Below are positions 26,791 to 35,611 of a stretch of DNA of 64,000 nt, in pieces. Where the stretch lies: assembly GCF_012927745.1 (NCBI RefSeq), contig NZ_JABBKX010000005.1, forward strand, positions 1-64,000, given 5' to 3'. Each line of letters starts with the position of its first letter. Positions within the stretch are counted from its first letter, which is position 1. Made by a program: the position numbers and the translations under genes. The stretch is from Neoroseomonas marina. Lineage in GTDB: Bacteria > Pseudomonadota > Alphaproteobacteria > Acetobacterales > Acetobacteraceae. The notes under the pieces are model-generated. The model saw only the letters and a program-made list of their open reading frames with translations. It was not told the origin of the DNA and searched no databases.

Positions 26791-28002
26791 TCAGCCGGAA
26801 AACTCCGCGCCAGCACCCGCCGCCGGGGCATAGGCCACGGCGAAGGGCGCGCAGTCGGCAGATGAAGGATAGTCCAGCAGCGGCACGGCGGCCAGCATGC
26901 CGTGCGGATCCCGGACTGCCGGAAGGGCCTGGAGCACCGCGGCGGGCAGACGATCGCGCCTGCCCAGTTTCCGCGCCTCTCCCCCAAGCGCCCCGAACCG
27001 CCATCCCGCGCGCCCCGGCCCGGTCATCCGGTAGCGGCCATCCCAGACGCCGCCGCGGATCGCCGGGACCTCGGGCGCCATCGTTCCCGGGTCGCGGACG
27101 AGCAGCCACCGCCCCCCCGATGCGGGCCGCAGCCAGGCGCCGGCGAGCGTCCCATGGCCCCGTGCCATCAGCGCCGCCACGGCCGCGGCCGGCGGCCGGA
27201 AGGACCCGCCCCCCACCATGGCCACCAGGCGCCCCAAGGCCGCCCGGGCCACCGGGTCGGTCCCGAGACCGCTCGGGTCGATCGCCGCGAAACCCTCGGG
27301 CCGGATCTCGGCGGCCAGGGCCAGCCGGCCCGCGACCGCGGCATCGAGGCGCCCCCGCCGCGCGGCGAAGGCGTCGGCCGCAGCGGCCAGGGCCGCGATC
27401 CCGGGCCCCTCGCCCGCCGGATCGTCGAGCACCCGACGCAGCCGGACCCGGGTGAAGCGGGGGTCGCGATTGCTGGGATCCCGCACGGCCGGAATGCCCG
27501 CCGCCGCCAGCACCGCCTCGAGCCGCGCCGGGGCGAGGCCGAGGAGCGGCCGCAGCACCAGCACCGCGCCGCCATCCCGTACCGGGGCCATGCCCGCCAG
27601 ACCCTCCGGCCCGCTGCCCCGCAGGGCCCGGAACAGCAGCGTCTCCGCCTGATCCGCGCGGTGATGGCCGAGCAGCAGCCAAGGCCGCCCGTCCGCGGCC
27701 GCCGCCTGCGACAGCGCCGCCAGGCGCGCCGCCCGCGCCCGCGCCTGCAGCCCGGTTCCCACGGACAGGCCCAGCCGCAGCACCCGCGCTTCGATGCCGC
27801 GGCCGGCGAGCAGCGCCGCCACCCCCGCGGCCTCGGTGCCGCTGTCCGGGCGCAATCCGTGATCGGCGATCAGCGCGAGCAGGCTGCCGCCCCTCGCCCG
27901 CGCCCATGCATCGGCCAACACCGCCAGCGCCAGGCTATGCGGCCCACCCGAGACGCCGGCGGCGACGCGCGGCGCGACCCCGAAGGGTCCGAGCGGCGCC
28001 AT
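26791..28002 (-). CDS. tilS: tRNA(Ile)-lysidine synthetase
   Basis: TilS adds lysine to C34 of the CAU-anticodon isoleucine tRNA so that it reads AUA. The 403-residue protein has an N-terminal PP-loop ATPase: VSGGPHSLAL at residues 17-26, then ADHGLRPDSG, GHHRADQAET and DPSNRDPRFTRVRLR. The family motif is normally SGGxDS; here the aspartate position is histidine 22, an unusual change. The C-terminal tRNA-binding region is present but weakly conserved. ATG 28002 is used. The frame reads on upstream (LTQAEFAGL) in a way that looks like real TilS N-terminal sequence, so a non-ATG start near CTG 28029 is possible. It lies between cpoB and ftsH. Confidence 0.88.
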   Translation of the reverse strand: MAPLGPFGVAPRVAAGVSGGPHSLALAVLADAWARARGGSLLALIADHGLRPDSGTEAAGVAALLAGRGIEARVLRLGLSVGTGLQARARAARLAALSQAAAADGRPWLLLGHHRADQAETLLFRALRGSGPEGLAGMAPVRDGGAVLVLRPLLGLAPARLEAVLAAAGIPAVRDPSNRDPRFTRVRLRRVLDDPAGEGPGIAALAAAADAFAARRGRLDAAVAGRLALAAEIRPEGFAAIDPSGLGTDPVARAALGRLVAMVGGGSFRPPAAAVAALMARGHGTLAGAWLRPASGGRWLLVRDPGTMAPEVPAIRGGVWDGRYRMTGPGRAGWRFGALGGEARKLGRRDRLPAAVLQALPAVRDPHGMLAAVPLLDYPSSADCAPFAVAYAPAAGAGAEFSG

Positions 28003-28053
28003 CAGCCCCGCGAACTCGGCCTGTGTCAGCCCCCCGCTATCCCCATCGGGCGG

Positions 28054-28920
28054 TCAGCGGCACTGGCCGCGGCGGCGCGCATCCGTGATGCGCTGGGCCA
28101 GCTGCGGCGTGACGCGGGGAAATTCCGAGGCGAGCTGGTCGAGCGTGTCGCAGGCCTCGCGTCGCGCCCCGAACCCCAGGAAGGAATTCGACAGGCCGAG
28201 CAACGCCTCAGGCGCGCGGGACGACTGCCGGTTCCGGCGATAGGCCTCGTCGAAGGCGAGCGCGGCGTTCTGGTATTGCCGCCGGCCGAGCAGCGCCTCG
28301 CCCAGCAGGATGTTGGCATCCTGCGTACGCGGGCCGGGGCGGGCGGTGGTCACCTCGCGCGCGGCGGCCTCGGCGCCGGCGAAGTCGCCGCGCGCGAGCG
28401 CGGCCTGGCCGTCGGCGATGGCCCGTTCAGCGGGTCGCGGCCCGGTTGCCGGAGGGTTGGCCTGAGCGGCCGCCGGAGGCTGCGGGGCCGGGGCCTGAGC
28501 GGCCGCCGGCCCCTGCGGAGGGCGCGGGGCAGCCGCCCGGCCACCCCCTTCCAGCTGCTGCAGGCGGAAATCCATGTCGCCGCGGAGCTTCTCCACATCC
28601 TCGGACAGCCGGCGATTGGCGTTCTCGGCGACGTCGAGCTGCCCCCGCATGCGGCGGACCTGCTCCTCGAGCTCGCCCACCCGGGCGAGGAGCTGCTGCA
28701 CCAGATCGCCCGGCGCGGCCGCGCCACCGCGCGGCGGGGCAATCGGGACCGGCGCCGCCGCGCCCCCGCCGCGCCGCAGCGCATCGAGGTCGCGGCGCAG
28801 CTCCAGGATCTGGTTCTGCAGCGCGATGCCCTCGCGGCTGTCCATCTGCGCCGCCGCCGGGGTGGCGGCGAGCAACGGCAGGGCCGCCACGGTGGCGAGG
28901 ATGGAAAGGCGAGGCATCAT
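28054..28920 (-). CDS. cpoB: cell division coordinator CpoB (YbgF), Tol-Pal system
   Basis: This 288-residue periplasmic protein is encoded last in the Tol-Pal operon. It has a signal peptide MMPRLSILATVAAL...AAAQ, then a coiled coil with heptads (QNQILELRRDLDALRR, later RVGELEEQVRRMRGQL), a proline/alanine-rich linker at about 125-165, and a C-terminal TPR module starting near ERAIADGQAALARGDF. CpoB links peptidoglycan synthesis to Tol-driven outer-membrane constriction. ATG 28920 begins the signal peptide; the frame opens further upstream without likeness. Its stop is followed in frame by tilS sequence. Confidence 0.9.
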   Translation of the reverse strand: MMPRLSILATVAALPLLAATPAAAQMDSREGIALQNQILELRRDLDALRRGGGAAAPVPIAPPRGGAAAPGDLVQQLLARVGELEEQVRRMRGQLDVAENANRRLSEDVEKLRGDMDFRLQQLEGGGRAAAPRPPQGPAAAQAPAPQPPAAAQANPPATGPRPAERAIADGQAALARGDFAGAEAAAREVTTARPGPRTQDANILLGEALLGRRQYQNAALAFDEAYRRNRQSSRAPEALLGLSNSFLGFGARREACDTLDQLASEFPRVTPQLAQRITDARRRGQCR

Positions 28921-28963
28921 GGCAACGCGGCGGCCCGGCGCGGGTCCGGGCCGCCCCTTCCGC

Positions 28964-29425
28964 TTACTGGACGACGGTGACGGCGCGGCGGTTCTGCGCC
29001 CAGGCGGACTCATCCGAGCCGAGCGCGGCCGGACGGTCCTTGCCGTACGAGATGGTCGTGATGCGCGCGCCGTTCACGCCCGAGGCAACCAGGCCATCGC
29101 GGGCCGCATTGGCGCGGCGCTGACCCAGGGCGAGGTTGTACTCGCGCGTGCCGCGCTCGTCGGCGTGGCCTTCGACCTGCACGCGCGTGTCCGAGAACCG
29201 GCCCATCCATTCGGCCTGGCGCTGCAGCACCGCGCGCTGGTCGGCGCGGATCACCGAACTGTCGAAGTCGAAGAAGACGCGGTCGCCGACATTGGCCACC
29301 AGGTCCTCCTGGCTGCCCGGGCGGATCGTGCCGGCCCCGCCGCCCGTCGCCGAAGCGTTCTGGTCGGTGTTGGAGCAGGCGGCGAGCAGCGCGAGGGCGG
29401 CGACGCCAAGAAGACGGGTCTTCAT
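28964..29425 (-). CDS. pal: peptidoglycan-associated lipoprotein Pal
   Basis: Pal is the outer-membrane lipoprotein that binds peptidoglycan and TolB. It has 153 residues: a signal with lipobox LLAAC (cysteine 17), then an OmpA-like domain FFDFDSSVIRADQRAVL, VQVEGHADERGTREYN and LGQRRANAARDGL, whose Asp and Arg bind meso-diaminopimelate. ATG 29425 was chosen because the lipobox follows at the right distance; the ORF extends upstream without similarity. It is placed between tolB and cpoB. Confidence 0.97.
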   Translation of the reverse strand: MKTRLLGVAALALLAACSNTDQNASATGGGAGTIRPGSQEDLVANVGDRVFFDFDSSVIRADQRAVLQRQAEWMGRFSDTRVQVEGHADERGTREYNLALGQRRANAARDGLVASGVNGARITTISYGKDRPAALGSDESAWAQNRRAVTVVQ

Positions 29426-29617
29426 CGGGGGGATCTCCTGGAAGTCGAAAGGAACAAGGCCGGCAAAGCACCGGCGGATGGCAGGGTCAAGGCAGAACGC
29501 CTCCGAGAGGGTCCGGAACGGCCGGCAAAGTGCCCGCCCACGGCCGTCGCATCCGGAACGAAGCACATGGAGGGCCCGCTGGGTGCGCAGGCCGGCGCCA
29601 CAGTCTCAAACGGCATC

Positions 29618-30994
29618 TCAGGACAGCAACGGCGACCAGGCCGGATCGGTTGCGTCGGTCGGCGTCGGGATCGGCCTCTCGTTGAATCCGGCGATGTCGA
29701 TCGACACGATGCGGGCGGAATAGCCGCCGCCGCGGGAATCCGACCGGCTTTCCCGGTAGAACATCAGCACGCGGCCGTTGGGTGCGAAGGTCGGGCCTTC
29801 CATCTGCCAGCCTTCGGACAGGATGCGCTCGCCCGACCCGTCAGGGCGCATGACGCCGATGGCGAAGCCCCCGCCTCCGCCGAAGCGGGTGAAGGCGATG
29901 AGGTCGCCGCGCGGCGACCAGACCGGCGTCGCGTAGCGACCCCGGCCGAAGGAAATGCGCCGGACGTTCCCGCCGCCGGCGTCCATCACGTAAAGTTGCT
30001 GGTCGCCGCCGCGGTCCGAGTTGAAGACGATCTGCGTCCCGTCGGGCGAGAAGCAGGGCGAGACGTCGAGCCCGCCGCCCGAGGTCAGCTGCCGTTCCCG
30101 GCGCGAACCGAGATCGACGAGGTAGATGTTCGCATCCCCGCCCCGCGTCGCGGAGAGCACCACCGACCGCCCGTCGGGCGAGAAGCGCGGCGACAGCGTC
30201 ATGCCCGGGAAGTTCCCGAGGACCTGTTGCGACCCGGAATCGAGGTCGAACAGCACGACGCGCGGCTGGCCGCGGTCCTGGTAGGACATGAAGGCGATGC
30301 GCCGCTGCGTCGGATGGAAGCGCGGCGTGAGCGCGGCGAAGCGCCCATCGGTCAGGAAGCGGTTGTTCTCCCCGTCCTGGTCCATGATGGCGAGCCGCCG
30401 GGTGCGTCGGTCGCGCGGGCCGGTTTCGCTGACATAGACGACCTGGGTGTTGAAATAGCCCTTCTCGCCCAGTAGCCGCTCATAGATGGCGTCGGCGATC
30501 ATGTGGGCGATGGCGCGCCAGTTGGCGGCCGGCGCGGTGAAGGCGGTGCCCTGCAGCTGCGCCTCGGGCAGGACGTCCCACAGGCGGAATTCCACCCGCA
30601 GGCCGCCGCCCTGTTCCAGCACGCGGCCGGTGACCAGGGCCTGGGCCCCGATGACGCGCCAATCCTGGAAGCGTGGCGTCTGCGCCGCGGCTTCGGCCGT
30701 CTGGATGAAGGCCTGGCGATCGACGGGGCGGAACAGCCCCGAATTGCGCAGGTCGTTCTGGATGACGCGCGCGATGTCGCGCCCGACCCGCGCGCCGTCG
30801 CCGGTGCCGGCAAGATCGGGGATGGCGACCGGGATCGGATCCGTCCGCGCGCGGGTGATGTCGATGACGGCACCCTGCGGCTGCTGGGCGGACGCCGGCA
30901 GCGGCGTCGCGAAGATGCCCGGGGCGACCAGGCCGGCGCCTGCGCCCATCAGCACCAGGCGGCGCGTCGGCGCGAAGGGGGAGTCAGGGTTCAT
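29618..30994 (-). CDS. tolB: Tol-Pal system translocation protein TolB
   Basis: TolB is the periplasmic beta-propeller that switches between TolA and Pal. The protein has 458 residues, a signal peptide with RR (TRRLVLMGAGAGLVAPG, ending ASAQ), an N-terminal alpha/beta domain (ITRARTDPIPVAIPDLAG), and six blades each with a DxxG or SPDG turn, for example RFSPDGRSVV, CFSPDGTQIVF and VWSPRGDLIAF. Its ATG shares four bases (ATGA) with the tolA stop. About 190 bases without a gene separate it from pal. Confidence 0.95.
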   Translation of the reverse strand: MNPDSPFAPTRRLVLMGAGAGLVAPGIFATPLPASAQQPQGAVIDITRARTDPIPVAIPDLAGTGDGARVGRDIARVIQNDLRNSGLFRPVDRQAFIQTAEAAAQTPRFQDWRVIGAQALVTGRVLEQGGGLRVEFRLWDVLPEAQLQGTAFTAPAANWRAIAHMIADAIYERLLGEKGYFNTQVVYVSETGPRDRRTRRLAIMDQDGENNRFLTDGRFAALTPRFHPTQRRIAFMSYQDRGQPRVVLFDLDSGSQQVLGNFPGMTLSPRFSPDGRSVVLSATRGGDANIYLVDLGSRRERQLTSGGGLDVSPCFSPDGTQIVFNSDRGGDQQLYVMDAGGGNVRRISFGRGRYATPVWSPRGDLIAFTRFGGGGGFAIGVMRPDGSGERILSEGWQMEGPTFAPNGRVLMFYRESRSDSRGGGYSARIVSIDIAGFNERPIPTPTDATDPAWSPLLS

Positions 30995-32022
30995 CTCACG
31001 AGGCCCCTCGGATTGAAGCGGAAGATCGACGCCATGACGGTGCCGTACTTGCTGGGTGGGACGCGAAGTGGGTTGCACTGCGGCGACATAAGGGCGCGGC
31101 GCGCGGATTCGTAGACCGAGCGCGCCCTCGGGTCCGATGGCAACGCGCCAGACGGCACGACGTTGCGCACCACCCCCTGGCTGTCGAGCTGCACGCGCAG
31201 CTCCACCACGATCTGGTCGAGGCCGAGCATCCCCCGGTCGACGTTCCAGCATTCCGAGATCTGCTCGGCGAGGCCGCGGATCTCGCCCTGGGTCAACGCG
31301 GCGGTGCCCGTCGGGCTCCCGCCGCCCTGCTGCGGGCTGCCGGACGGGTTGGGCCGCGCGGTCGGCGCGCGGTCCTGCTGCTGCGTGGTGCGCAGCCGCT
31401 CGAGCGTGTTCAGCACCGAATTGCTGCGCTCCTGCGGCCGCTGGACGGGCGGCGTCTGGCCCGTGCCGGCCTGCTCGGACGGCTCGGGCGGCGGCGGCAC
31501 CGGGGGCGGCGGCAGGGGCAGCGGCGGCGTCGGGCGCGGCGGCGCGGCGGCCTGCTGCTGCGGCGGCTGCGGCGTGGGCGGCGGCGGGGTCTGCTGCGTC
31601 TGGCGCGGCGCCGGCGTGGGTTCGGGTGTCGGCGCCGGCGGCGGCGCGGGCGGGGACGGCGTCGGCGGCGTCGGGCTCGGCGGCGCGGGCGACGGCGACG
31701 GCGCCGGCGGCGGAGGGGGCGGCGGCGGCGGCGGTTCGGGCGGCGTGTTGCGCGGCGGCTCGGGCGCCGGGGGTTCCGGCGTCGGCGGGCGCGGTTCGGC
31801 CTGCGGGGTGGGTGGTGCCGGGATCGGCGCGGGCACGTCCGCCTGGGCGAGCAGCGGCGGCCCGGGCGAGACGAGCTCGACCGCGATGCCCTGCTCCTCG
31901 GGCTCCGGGATCGGACGCGCAAGCACGAACAGCGCCCCGATGCCGAGCACCAGCGCATGCAGGCCGGCGGAGATGCCGGCCCAACGGTTCAGGCGGGAAT
32001 CGTCGCGGGAGGGCTCGTACAC
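30991..32022 (-). CDS. tolA: TolA-like energy-transducing protein with proline-rich spacer
   Basis: TolA joins the TolQR motor in the inner membrane to TolB/Pal. This 343-residue version has a short cytoplasmic start, one membrane helix at about 15-37, a spacer of roughly 160 residues made mostly of Pro with Ala, Thr, Ser and Gln, and a C-terminal domain of about 95 residues with ISECWNVDRGM...VVELRVQLDSQG and a late FRFNPRG. In E. coli the spacer is a long helix; here it is TonB-like polyproline. The start is GTG 32022. It lies between tolR and tolB, overlapping tolB by four bases. Confidence 0.88.
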   Translation of the reverse strand: MYEPSRDDSRLNRWAGISAGLHALVLGIGALFVLARPIPEPEEQGIAVELVSPGPPLLAQADVPAPIPAPPTPQAEPRPPTPEPPAPEPPRNTPPEPPPPPPPPPPAPSPSPAPPSPTPPTPSPPAPPPAPTPEPTPAPRQTQQTPPPPTPQPPQQQAAAPPRPTPPLPLPPPPVPPPPEPSEQAGTGQTPPVQRPQERSNSVLNTLERLRTTQQQDRAPTARPNPSGSPQQGGGSPTGTAALTQGEIRGLAEQISECWNVDRGMLGLDQIVVELRVQLDSQGVVRNVVPSGALPSDPRARSVYESARRALMSPQCNPLRVPPSKYGTVMASIFRFNPRGLVR

Positions 32023-32038
32023 CCCTCCGTCTCCTTCC

Positions 32039-32563
32039 TCAGCCGCGCGGCTGGCCGCCCTGCGGGCGCGCCGGCGGGGCGGCGGGACGCTGCGGCGCCC
32101 CGGACGGGCGGGCGGCGGCGGGCTGGCCGGAGGGCTGTTCGGCGAGCAGCGCGACGCGGGTGAAGCCGGCGCTCGAGATGATCCCCATCACCTCCATGAC
32201 GCGGCCATAGGCGATGGCCCGGTCGCCACGGACGAAGATGCGGCGTTCCGGCTGGCCCTGGGGCTGCTGGCCGATGATGGCGCGCAGGCGCGGCACCAGG
32301 TCCTCCGCCGTCACCTCGGTCTCCTGCAGGAAGATCTTGCCTTCCGGGTTGACCGTGATGGTGAGCGGCTCGGTTTCCTGGTTGAGCGGCGTCGCCGCCG
32401 TGCGCGGCAGGTCGACCGGCACGCCGACCGTCATCAGCGGGGCCGCGACCATGAAGATGATCAGCAGCACGAGCATCACGTCGACCAGCGGCGTGACGTT
32501 GATTTCCGCCATCGGGCGGTAGCGCGACCTGCGGTCGCGCCCGCCGATCAGGGACCCGGCCAT
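32039..32563 (-). CDS. tolR: biopolymer transport protein TolR (ExbD family)
   Basis: TolR is the stator partner of TolQ. The 174-residue protein has a single membrane helix after EINVTPLVDVM; aspartate 28 is the conserved proton-path residue. A periplasmic domain follows (VDLPRTAATPL, KIFLQETEVTAEDL, IFVRGDRAIAYGRVMEVM). The last 30 residues or so are a Pro/Ala/Gln tail not usual in TolR. It starts eight bases after the tolQ stop and is 16 bases upstream of tolA. Confidence 0.95.
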   Translation of the reverse strand: MAGSLIGGRDRRSRYRPMAEINVTPLVDVMLVLLIIFMVAAPLMTVGVPVDLPRTAATPLNQETEPLTITVNPEGKIFLQETEVTAEDLVPRLRAIIGQQPQGQPERRIFVRGDRAIAYGRVMEVMGIISSAGFTRVALLAEQPSGQPAAARPSGAPQRPAAPPARPQGGQPRG

Positions 32564-32570
32564 GATCGGG

Positions 32571-33314
32571 CTATTCCGCCGCGGAGGCGGCAGGCGCCGC
32601 CGCGTCGTTGGCCGCCGTCTCGGTCTGGCGGGACAGGATCGCGCCGAACTCGGTCGCGAAGGATTCCAGCCGCGCGCCGAACCGCGCGAGATCGGTGTTC
32701 AGCTTGTTGTAGGCGAGCACCGCCGGAATGGCGGCCACCAGGCCGATCGCGGTGGCGAACAGCGCTTCGGCGATGCCGGGGGCGACGACCGCGAGGTTGG
32801 TGTTCTGCATCCCCGCGATGGCGGTGAAGGAATTCATGATGCCCCACACCGTGCCGAACAGGCCGATGAAGGGCGCGACCGACCCGACCGAGGCCAGGAA
32901 GACCATCCAGCGCTCGAGCCGTTCCATCTCGCGCCCGATGGTGACCGACATCGCGCGCTCGACGCGTTCCTTGGCACCGCCGAGCAGCGCGGCCTTGCCC
33001 GTGCTGCGGCGCCATTCGCGCATCGCGGCGCCGAAGACGGCGGCCATCGGATTGGTCGGCTCCTCGCCTTCGCGGGCATAGAGGTCGTCGAGGCTGCCGC
33101 CCGACCAGAACCGATCCTCGAAGGCGTCGGCGGCCTTGTTGGCGCGGCGGATGCTCGTCACCTTGTCGAAGACGATCGCCCAGACCCAGATGCTGGCGAG
33201 CAGCAGGCCGATCATGACCAGCTTCACGATCCAGTCGGCCTGGAGGAAGAGCCCCCAGAGCGAGATGTCGTGGGCTGCCTGCCCGAGTGCCTGAGCGGTG
33301 ACGTTACCGTTCAC
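32571..33314 (-). CDS. tolQ: Tol-Pal system motor protein TolQ
   Basis: TolQ is the proton-driven stator protein of the Tol complex. It has 247 residues and three membrane helices: about 25-47, then SVGSVAPFIGLFGTVWGIM near 145, then EALFATAIGLVAAIPAVLAYN near 185. The GLFGTVWG and A-T-A-G-L-x-A-I-P motifs define the MotA/TolQ/ExbB family. The start is GTG 33314. It is the first tol gene, 69 bases after ybgC, and runs into tolR. Confidence 0.96.
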   Translation of the reverse strand: MNGNVTAQALGQAAHDISLWGLFLQADWIVKLVMIGLLLASIWVWAIVFDKVTSIRRANKAADAFEDRFWSGGSLDDLYAREGEEPTNPMAAVFGAAMREWRRSTGKAALLGGAKERVERAMSVTIGREMERLERWMVFLASVGSVAPFIGLFGTVWGIMNSFTAIAGMQNTNLAVVAPGIAEALFATAIGLVAAIPAVLAYNKLNTDLARFGARLESFATEFGAILSRQTETAANDAAAPAASAAE

Positions 33315-33383
33315 GCCGAGTCTCCTTTCCCGTCCCCGCCGGGGACGATCGCGGCCGCGGCCGCCTTCAACGAATACGGGGGC

Positions 33384-33851
33384 TCAGCCCGGCGCCTCGA
33401 CGCGGACCAGCCCCTTGAGCACCGTCCGCCAGGGTTCGGGCAGCGGCACGGGCTTCAGACTGTCCTGGTCGACCGATACGAGGCCGACCTTCAGCAAAGC
33501 GAGCCGTTCGCCCGGTGCGCCCTGCCCTTCCGCCCCTCGGACGGTCTGGTCAAGCACGATCTGGGCGCCGGTGACCCGGCGGACGGCCGTCTCCACCACC
33601 ACGGCATCGTCCAGGCGGGCGGGCCGCCAATACTCCACTTCGATGCGCCGCACCACGAGCAGGGCGCGATGACGTTCTATCATCAGATTGTGTGGCAACC
33701 CAATGGCACGCAAGGATTCTGTCCGGGCGCGCTCCGCCCAGTGCAGATACCGGGCGTGATAGGCCATGCCGCCCGCATCCGTATCCTCGAAATACACCCT
33801 GAGGTTGTATCGATGGATGCCATCCCCCGCATCCGGTTCGGCCGCGCTCAC
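33384..33851 (-). CDS. ybgC: Tol-Pal-associated acyl-CoA thioesterase YbgC
   Basis: This 155-residue hot-dog-fold thioesterase hydrolyses acyl-CoA and is always found next to tolQ. The hallmark [20 protein letters not shown] (residues 18-37) holds the catalytic Asp and the Tyr/His pair. ERARTESLR follows. The start is GTG 33851, whose GTGA overlaps the ruvB stop by four bases, so it is translated from the ruv transcript. The physiological substrate is debated; a link to phospholipid synthesis at the septum is known in other bacteria. Confidence 0.93.
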   Translation of the reverse strand: MSAAEPDAGDGIHRYNLRVYFEDTDAGGMAYHARYLHWAERARTESLRAIGLPHNLMIERHRALLVVRRIEVEYWRPARLDDAVVVETAVRRVTGAQIVLDQTVRGAEGQGAPGERLALLKVGLVSVDQDSLKPVPLPEPWRTVLKGLVRVEAPG

Positions 33852-34882
33852 GAATCTGTGTCCCGCAAGAGGTCCAGCTGGGCGACCATCGACGCCGGCG
33901 GCGCCAGGCCGAGATGCCGCCAGCCCCGTTCCCCGAGCATCCGCCCCCGCGGGGTCCGCAGCACCAGGCCTTCCTGGATCAGGTAGGGCTCGACCACTTC
34001 CTCGAGCGTGTCGCGCCCTTCGGCCAGGGCCGCGGCCAGCGTCTCGATCCCGACCGGCCCGCCGCCATGGTGTTCGGCGATGCGCCGCAGGTAGCGGTGG
34101 TCCATGGCATCAAGGCCGAGTTCATCGACCTCGAGCCGCTTCAGCGCGGCATCGGCCATGGCGCGGTCGGCGACGCGGTTCTCGACCATCGCGAAGTCGC
34201 GCACGCGGCGCAGCAGGCGGCCGGCGATGCGCGGCGTTCCGCGCGACCGCTTGGCGATCTCCATCGCCCCGTCCTCGGACAGCGCGAAACCGAGCTTCCG
34301 CGCCCCGCGCGTGACGATGCCGTGCAGTTCCTCGGCGGTGTAGAACACCAGGCGCAGCGGGATGCCGAAGCGGTCGCGCAGCGGCGTGGCCAGCAGCCCC
34401 GCGCGCGTCGTCGCCCCGATCAGCGTGAAGGGCGGGATGTCGATGCGCACCGTCCGCGCCGCCGGCCCCTCGCCGATGATCAGGTCGAGGCAGAAATCCT
34501 CCATCGCGGGATAGAGCGTCTCCTCGATCGCCGGCTGCAGGCGATGGATCTCATCGACGAACAGCACGTCGCGCGGCTGCAAATTGGTCAGGATCGCCGC
34601 GAGGTCGCCGGACCGCTGCAGCACCGGCCCGGAGGTCGCGCGGAAGCCGACGCCCAGTTCCCGCGCAACGATCTGCGCGAGCGTCGTCTTGCCGAGGCCC
34701 GGCGGCCCGTGGAACAGCACGTGGTCCATCGGTTCGGCCCGCGCCTTCGCCGCCGCGATGAACACTGCGAGGTTCTCCCGCAGGCTCGCCTGGCCGGTGA
34801 AGTCGGCCAGGGTCTGCGGGCGCAGCGCGTGCTCGCCGTAATCGTCGTCCTGCTTGTCCGGCGAGGTGAGCCGCTCGCTCAT
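33848..34882 (-). CDS. ruvB: Holliday junction branch migration helicase RuvB
   Basis: RuvB is the AAA+ ring motor that drives branch migration with RuvA. It has 344 residues: [12 protein letters not shown] near the N-terminus, Walker [13 protein letters not shown], sensor-like [17 protein letters not shown] with the arginine finger region, and a C-terminal winged helix ending [19 protein letters not shown]. Its ATG shares four bases with the ruvA stop, and its stop overlaps the ybgC start, giving tight translational coupling through ruvA-ruvB-ybgC. Confidence 0.97.
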   Translation of the reverse strand: MSERLTSPDKQDDDYGEHALRPQTLADFTGQASLRENLAVFIAAAKARAEPMDHVLFHGPPGLGKTTLAQIVARELGVGFRATSGPVLQRSGDLAAILTNLQPRDVLFVDEIHRLQPAIEETLYPAMEDFCLDLIIGEGPAARTVRIDIPPFTLIGATTRAGLLATPLRDRFGIPLRLVFYTAEELHGIVTRGARKLGFALSEDGAMEIAKRSRGTPRIAGRLLRRVRDFAMVENRVADRAMADAALKRLEVDELGLDAMDHRYLRRIAEHHGGGPVGIETLAAALAEGRDTLEEVVEPYLIQEGLVLRTPRGRMLGERGWRHLGLAPPASMVAQLDLLRDTDS

Positions 34883-35496
34883 CGCGCCATCTCCTTCAGG
34901 CCCTCGCGGATCAGCGCGTCGAGCGTCGCGGCCTCACCCAGGCGTTTCGCCACGCGCGCGATGGCGGTCACGGCCTGGGGCTGCTTCCAGCCGAGATTGA
35001 CCAGGGCGGAGACGGCATCGGCTTCCGCGCCGCGTTCGGGGGCGGCGGCGGGCAGCGCGCCCTCCCCGTCCGCCTCGGGCGTCGCGCGGCCCACGGCCCA
35101 TTTCTGCATCGCGGGTTCGTCCACGATGCGGTTCGCCGTCGCCGCGCCCAGGCCCTTCACCTCGGACAGCCGCTTGCGTTCCTTGCCCGCGATCGCGCGC
35201 GCCAGGCCATCGGGCGTCAGCGAGGAGAGCACGATCAGCGCCTTCTGCGGGCCGACTGTCTTTACTTCGATGAGCGCGCGGAAGGCCTCGCGCTCGGCGA
35301 CGTCGGCGAAGCCATAGAGCGTGATCGCGTCCTGGCTGACGCGCGTCTCGACCAGCAGCCGCTGCGCGCCCTCGCGCCCCGCGAGCGCATCGAGCGTCTT
35401 GCGCGAGCACGACAGCAGGTAGCCCACGCCGTTCACGTCGAAAACGCAGCCGCCCTCATGCGTGGACTCCACGCGCCCTTTCAGCGCACCGATCAT
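34879..35496 (-). CDS. ruvA: Holliday junction branch migration protein RuvA
   Basis: RuvA is the tetrameric junction-binding platform for RuvB. The 205-residue protein has an OB-fold N-terminus [16 protein letters not shown], two helix-hairpin-helix segments ([16 protein letters not shown] and [14 protein letters not shown]), an acid-free linker, and a C-terminal RuvB-contact domain ([19 protein letters not shown]). ATG 35496 was chosen; the longer reading frame runs into an intergenic repeat. A repeat block of about 115 bases separates it from ruvC. Confidence 0.96.
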   Translation of the reverse strand: MIGALKGRVESTHEGGCVFDVNGVGYLLSCSRKTLDALAGREGAQRLLVETRVSQDAITLYGFADVAEREAFRALIEVKTVGPQKALIVLSSLTPDGLARAIAGKERKRLSEVKGLGAATANRIVDEPAMQKWAVGRATPEADGEGALPAAAPERGAEADAVSALVNLGWKQPQAVTAIARVAKRLGEAATLDALIREGLKEMAR

Positions 35497-35510
35497 CGCG
35501 CCAGCCCCCA

Positions 35511-35596
35511 CCAAAGGCCGAAAGGCCTTTGGAAGCCGGTTTGCAAAGGCCTTTCGGCCTTTGCCGGGGTGGCTTGGAGGGGCAGCGCCCCTCCAA
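35511..35596. repeat. paired palindromic repeat (family C) between ruvC and ruvA
   Basis: Three consecutive perfect hairpins lie here: 35511-35532 (CCAAAGGCC-GA-AAGG...), 35543-35564 (GCAAAGGCC-TT-TCGG...) and 35574-35596 (TTGGAGGGGC-AGC-GCCCCTCCAA). The first two are inverted copies of one another. The block is the same repeat family as at 24623, 54760 and 59912. Confidence 0.75.
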
Positions 35597-35611
35597 CGAC
35601 GCGCCGCACGA

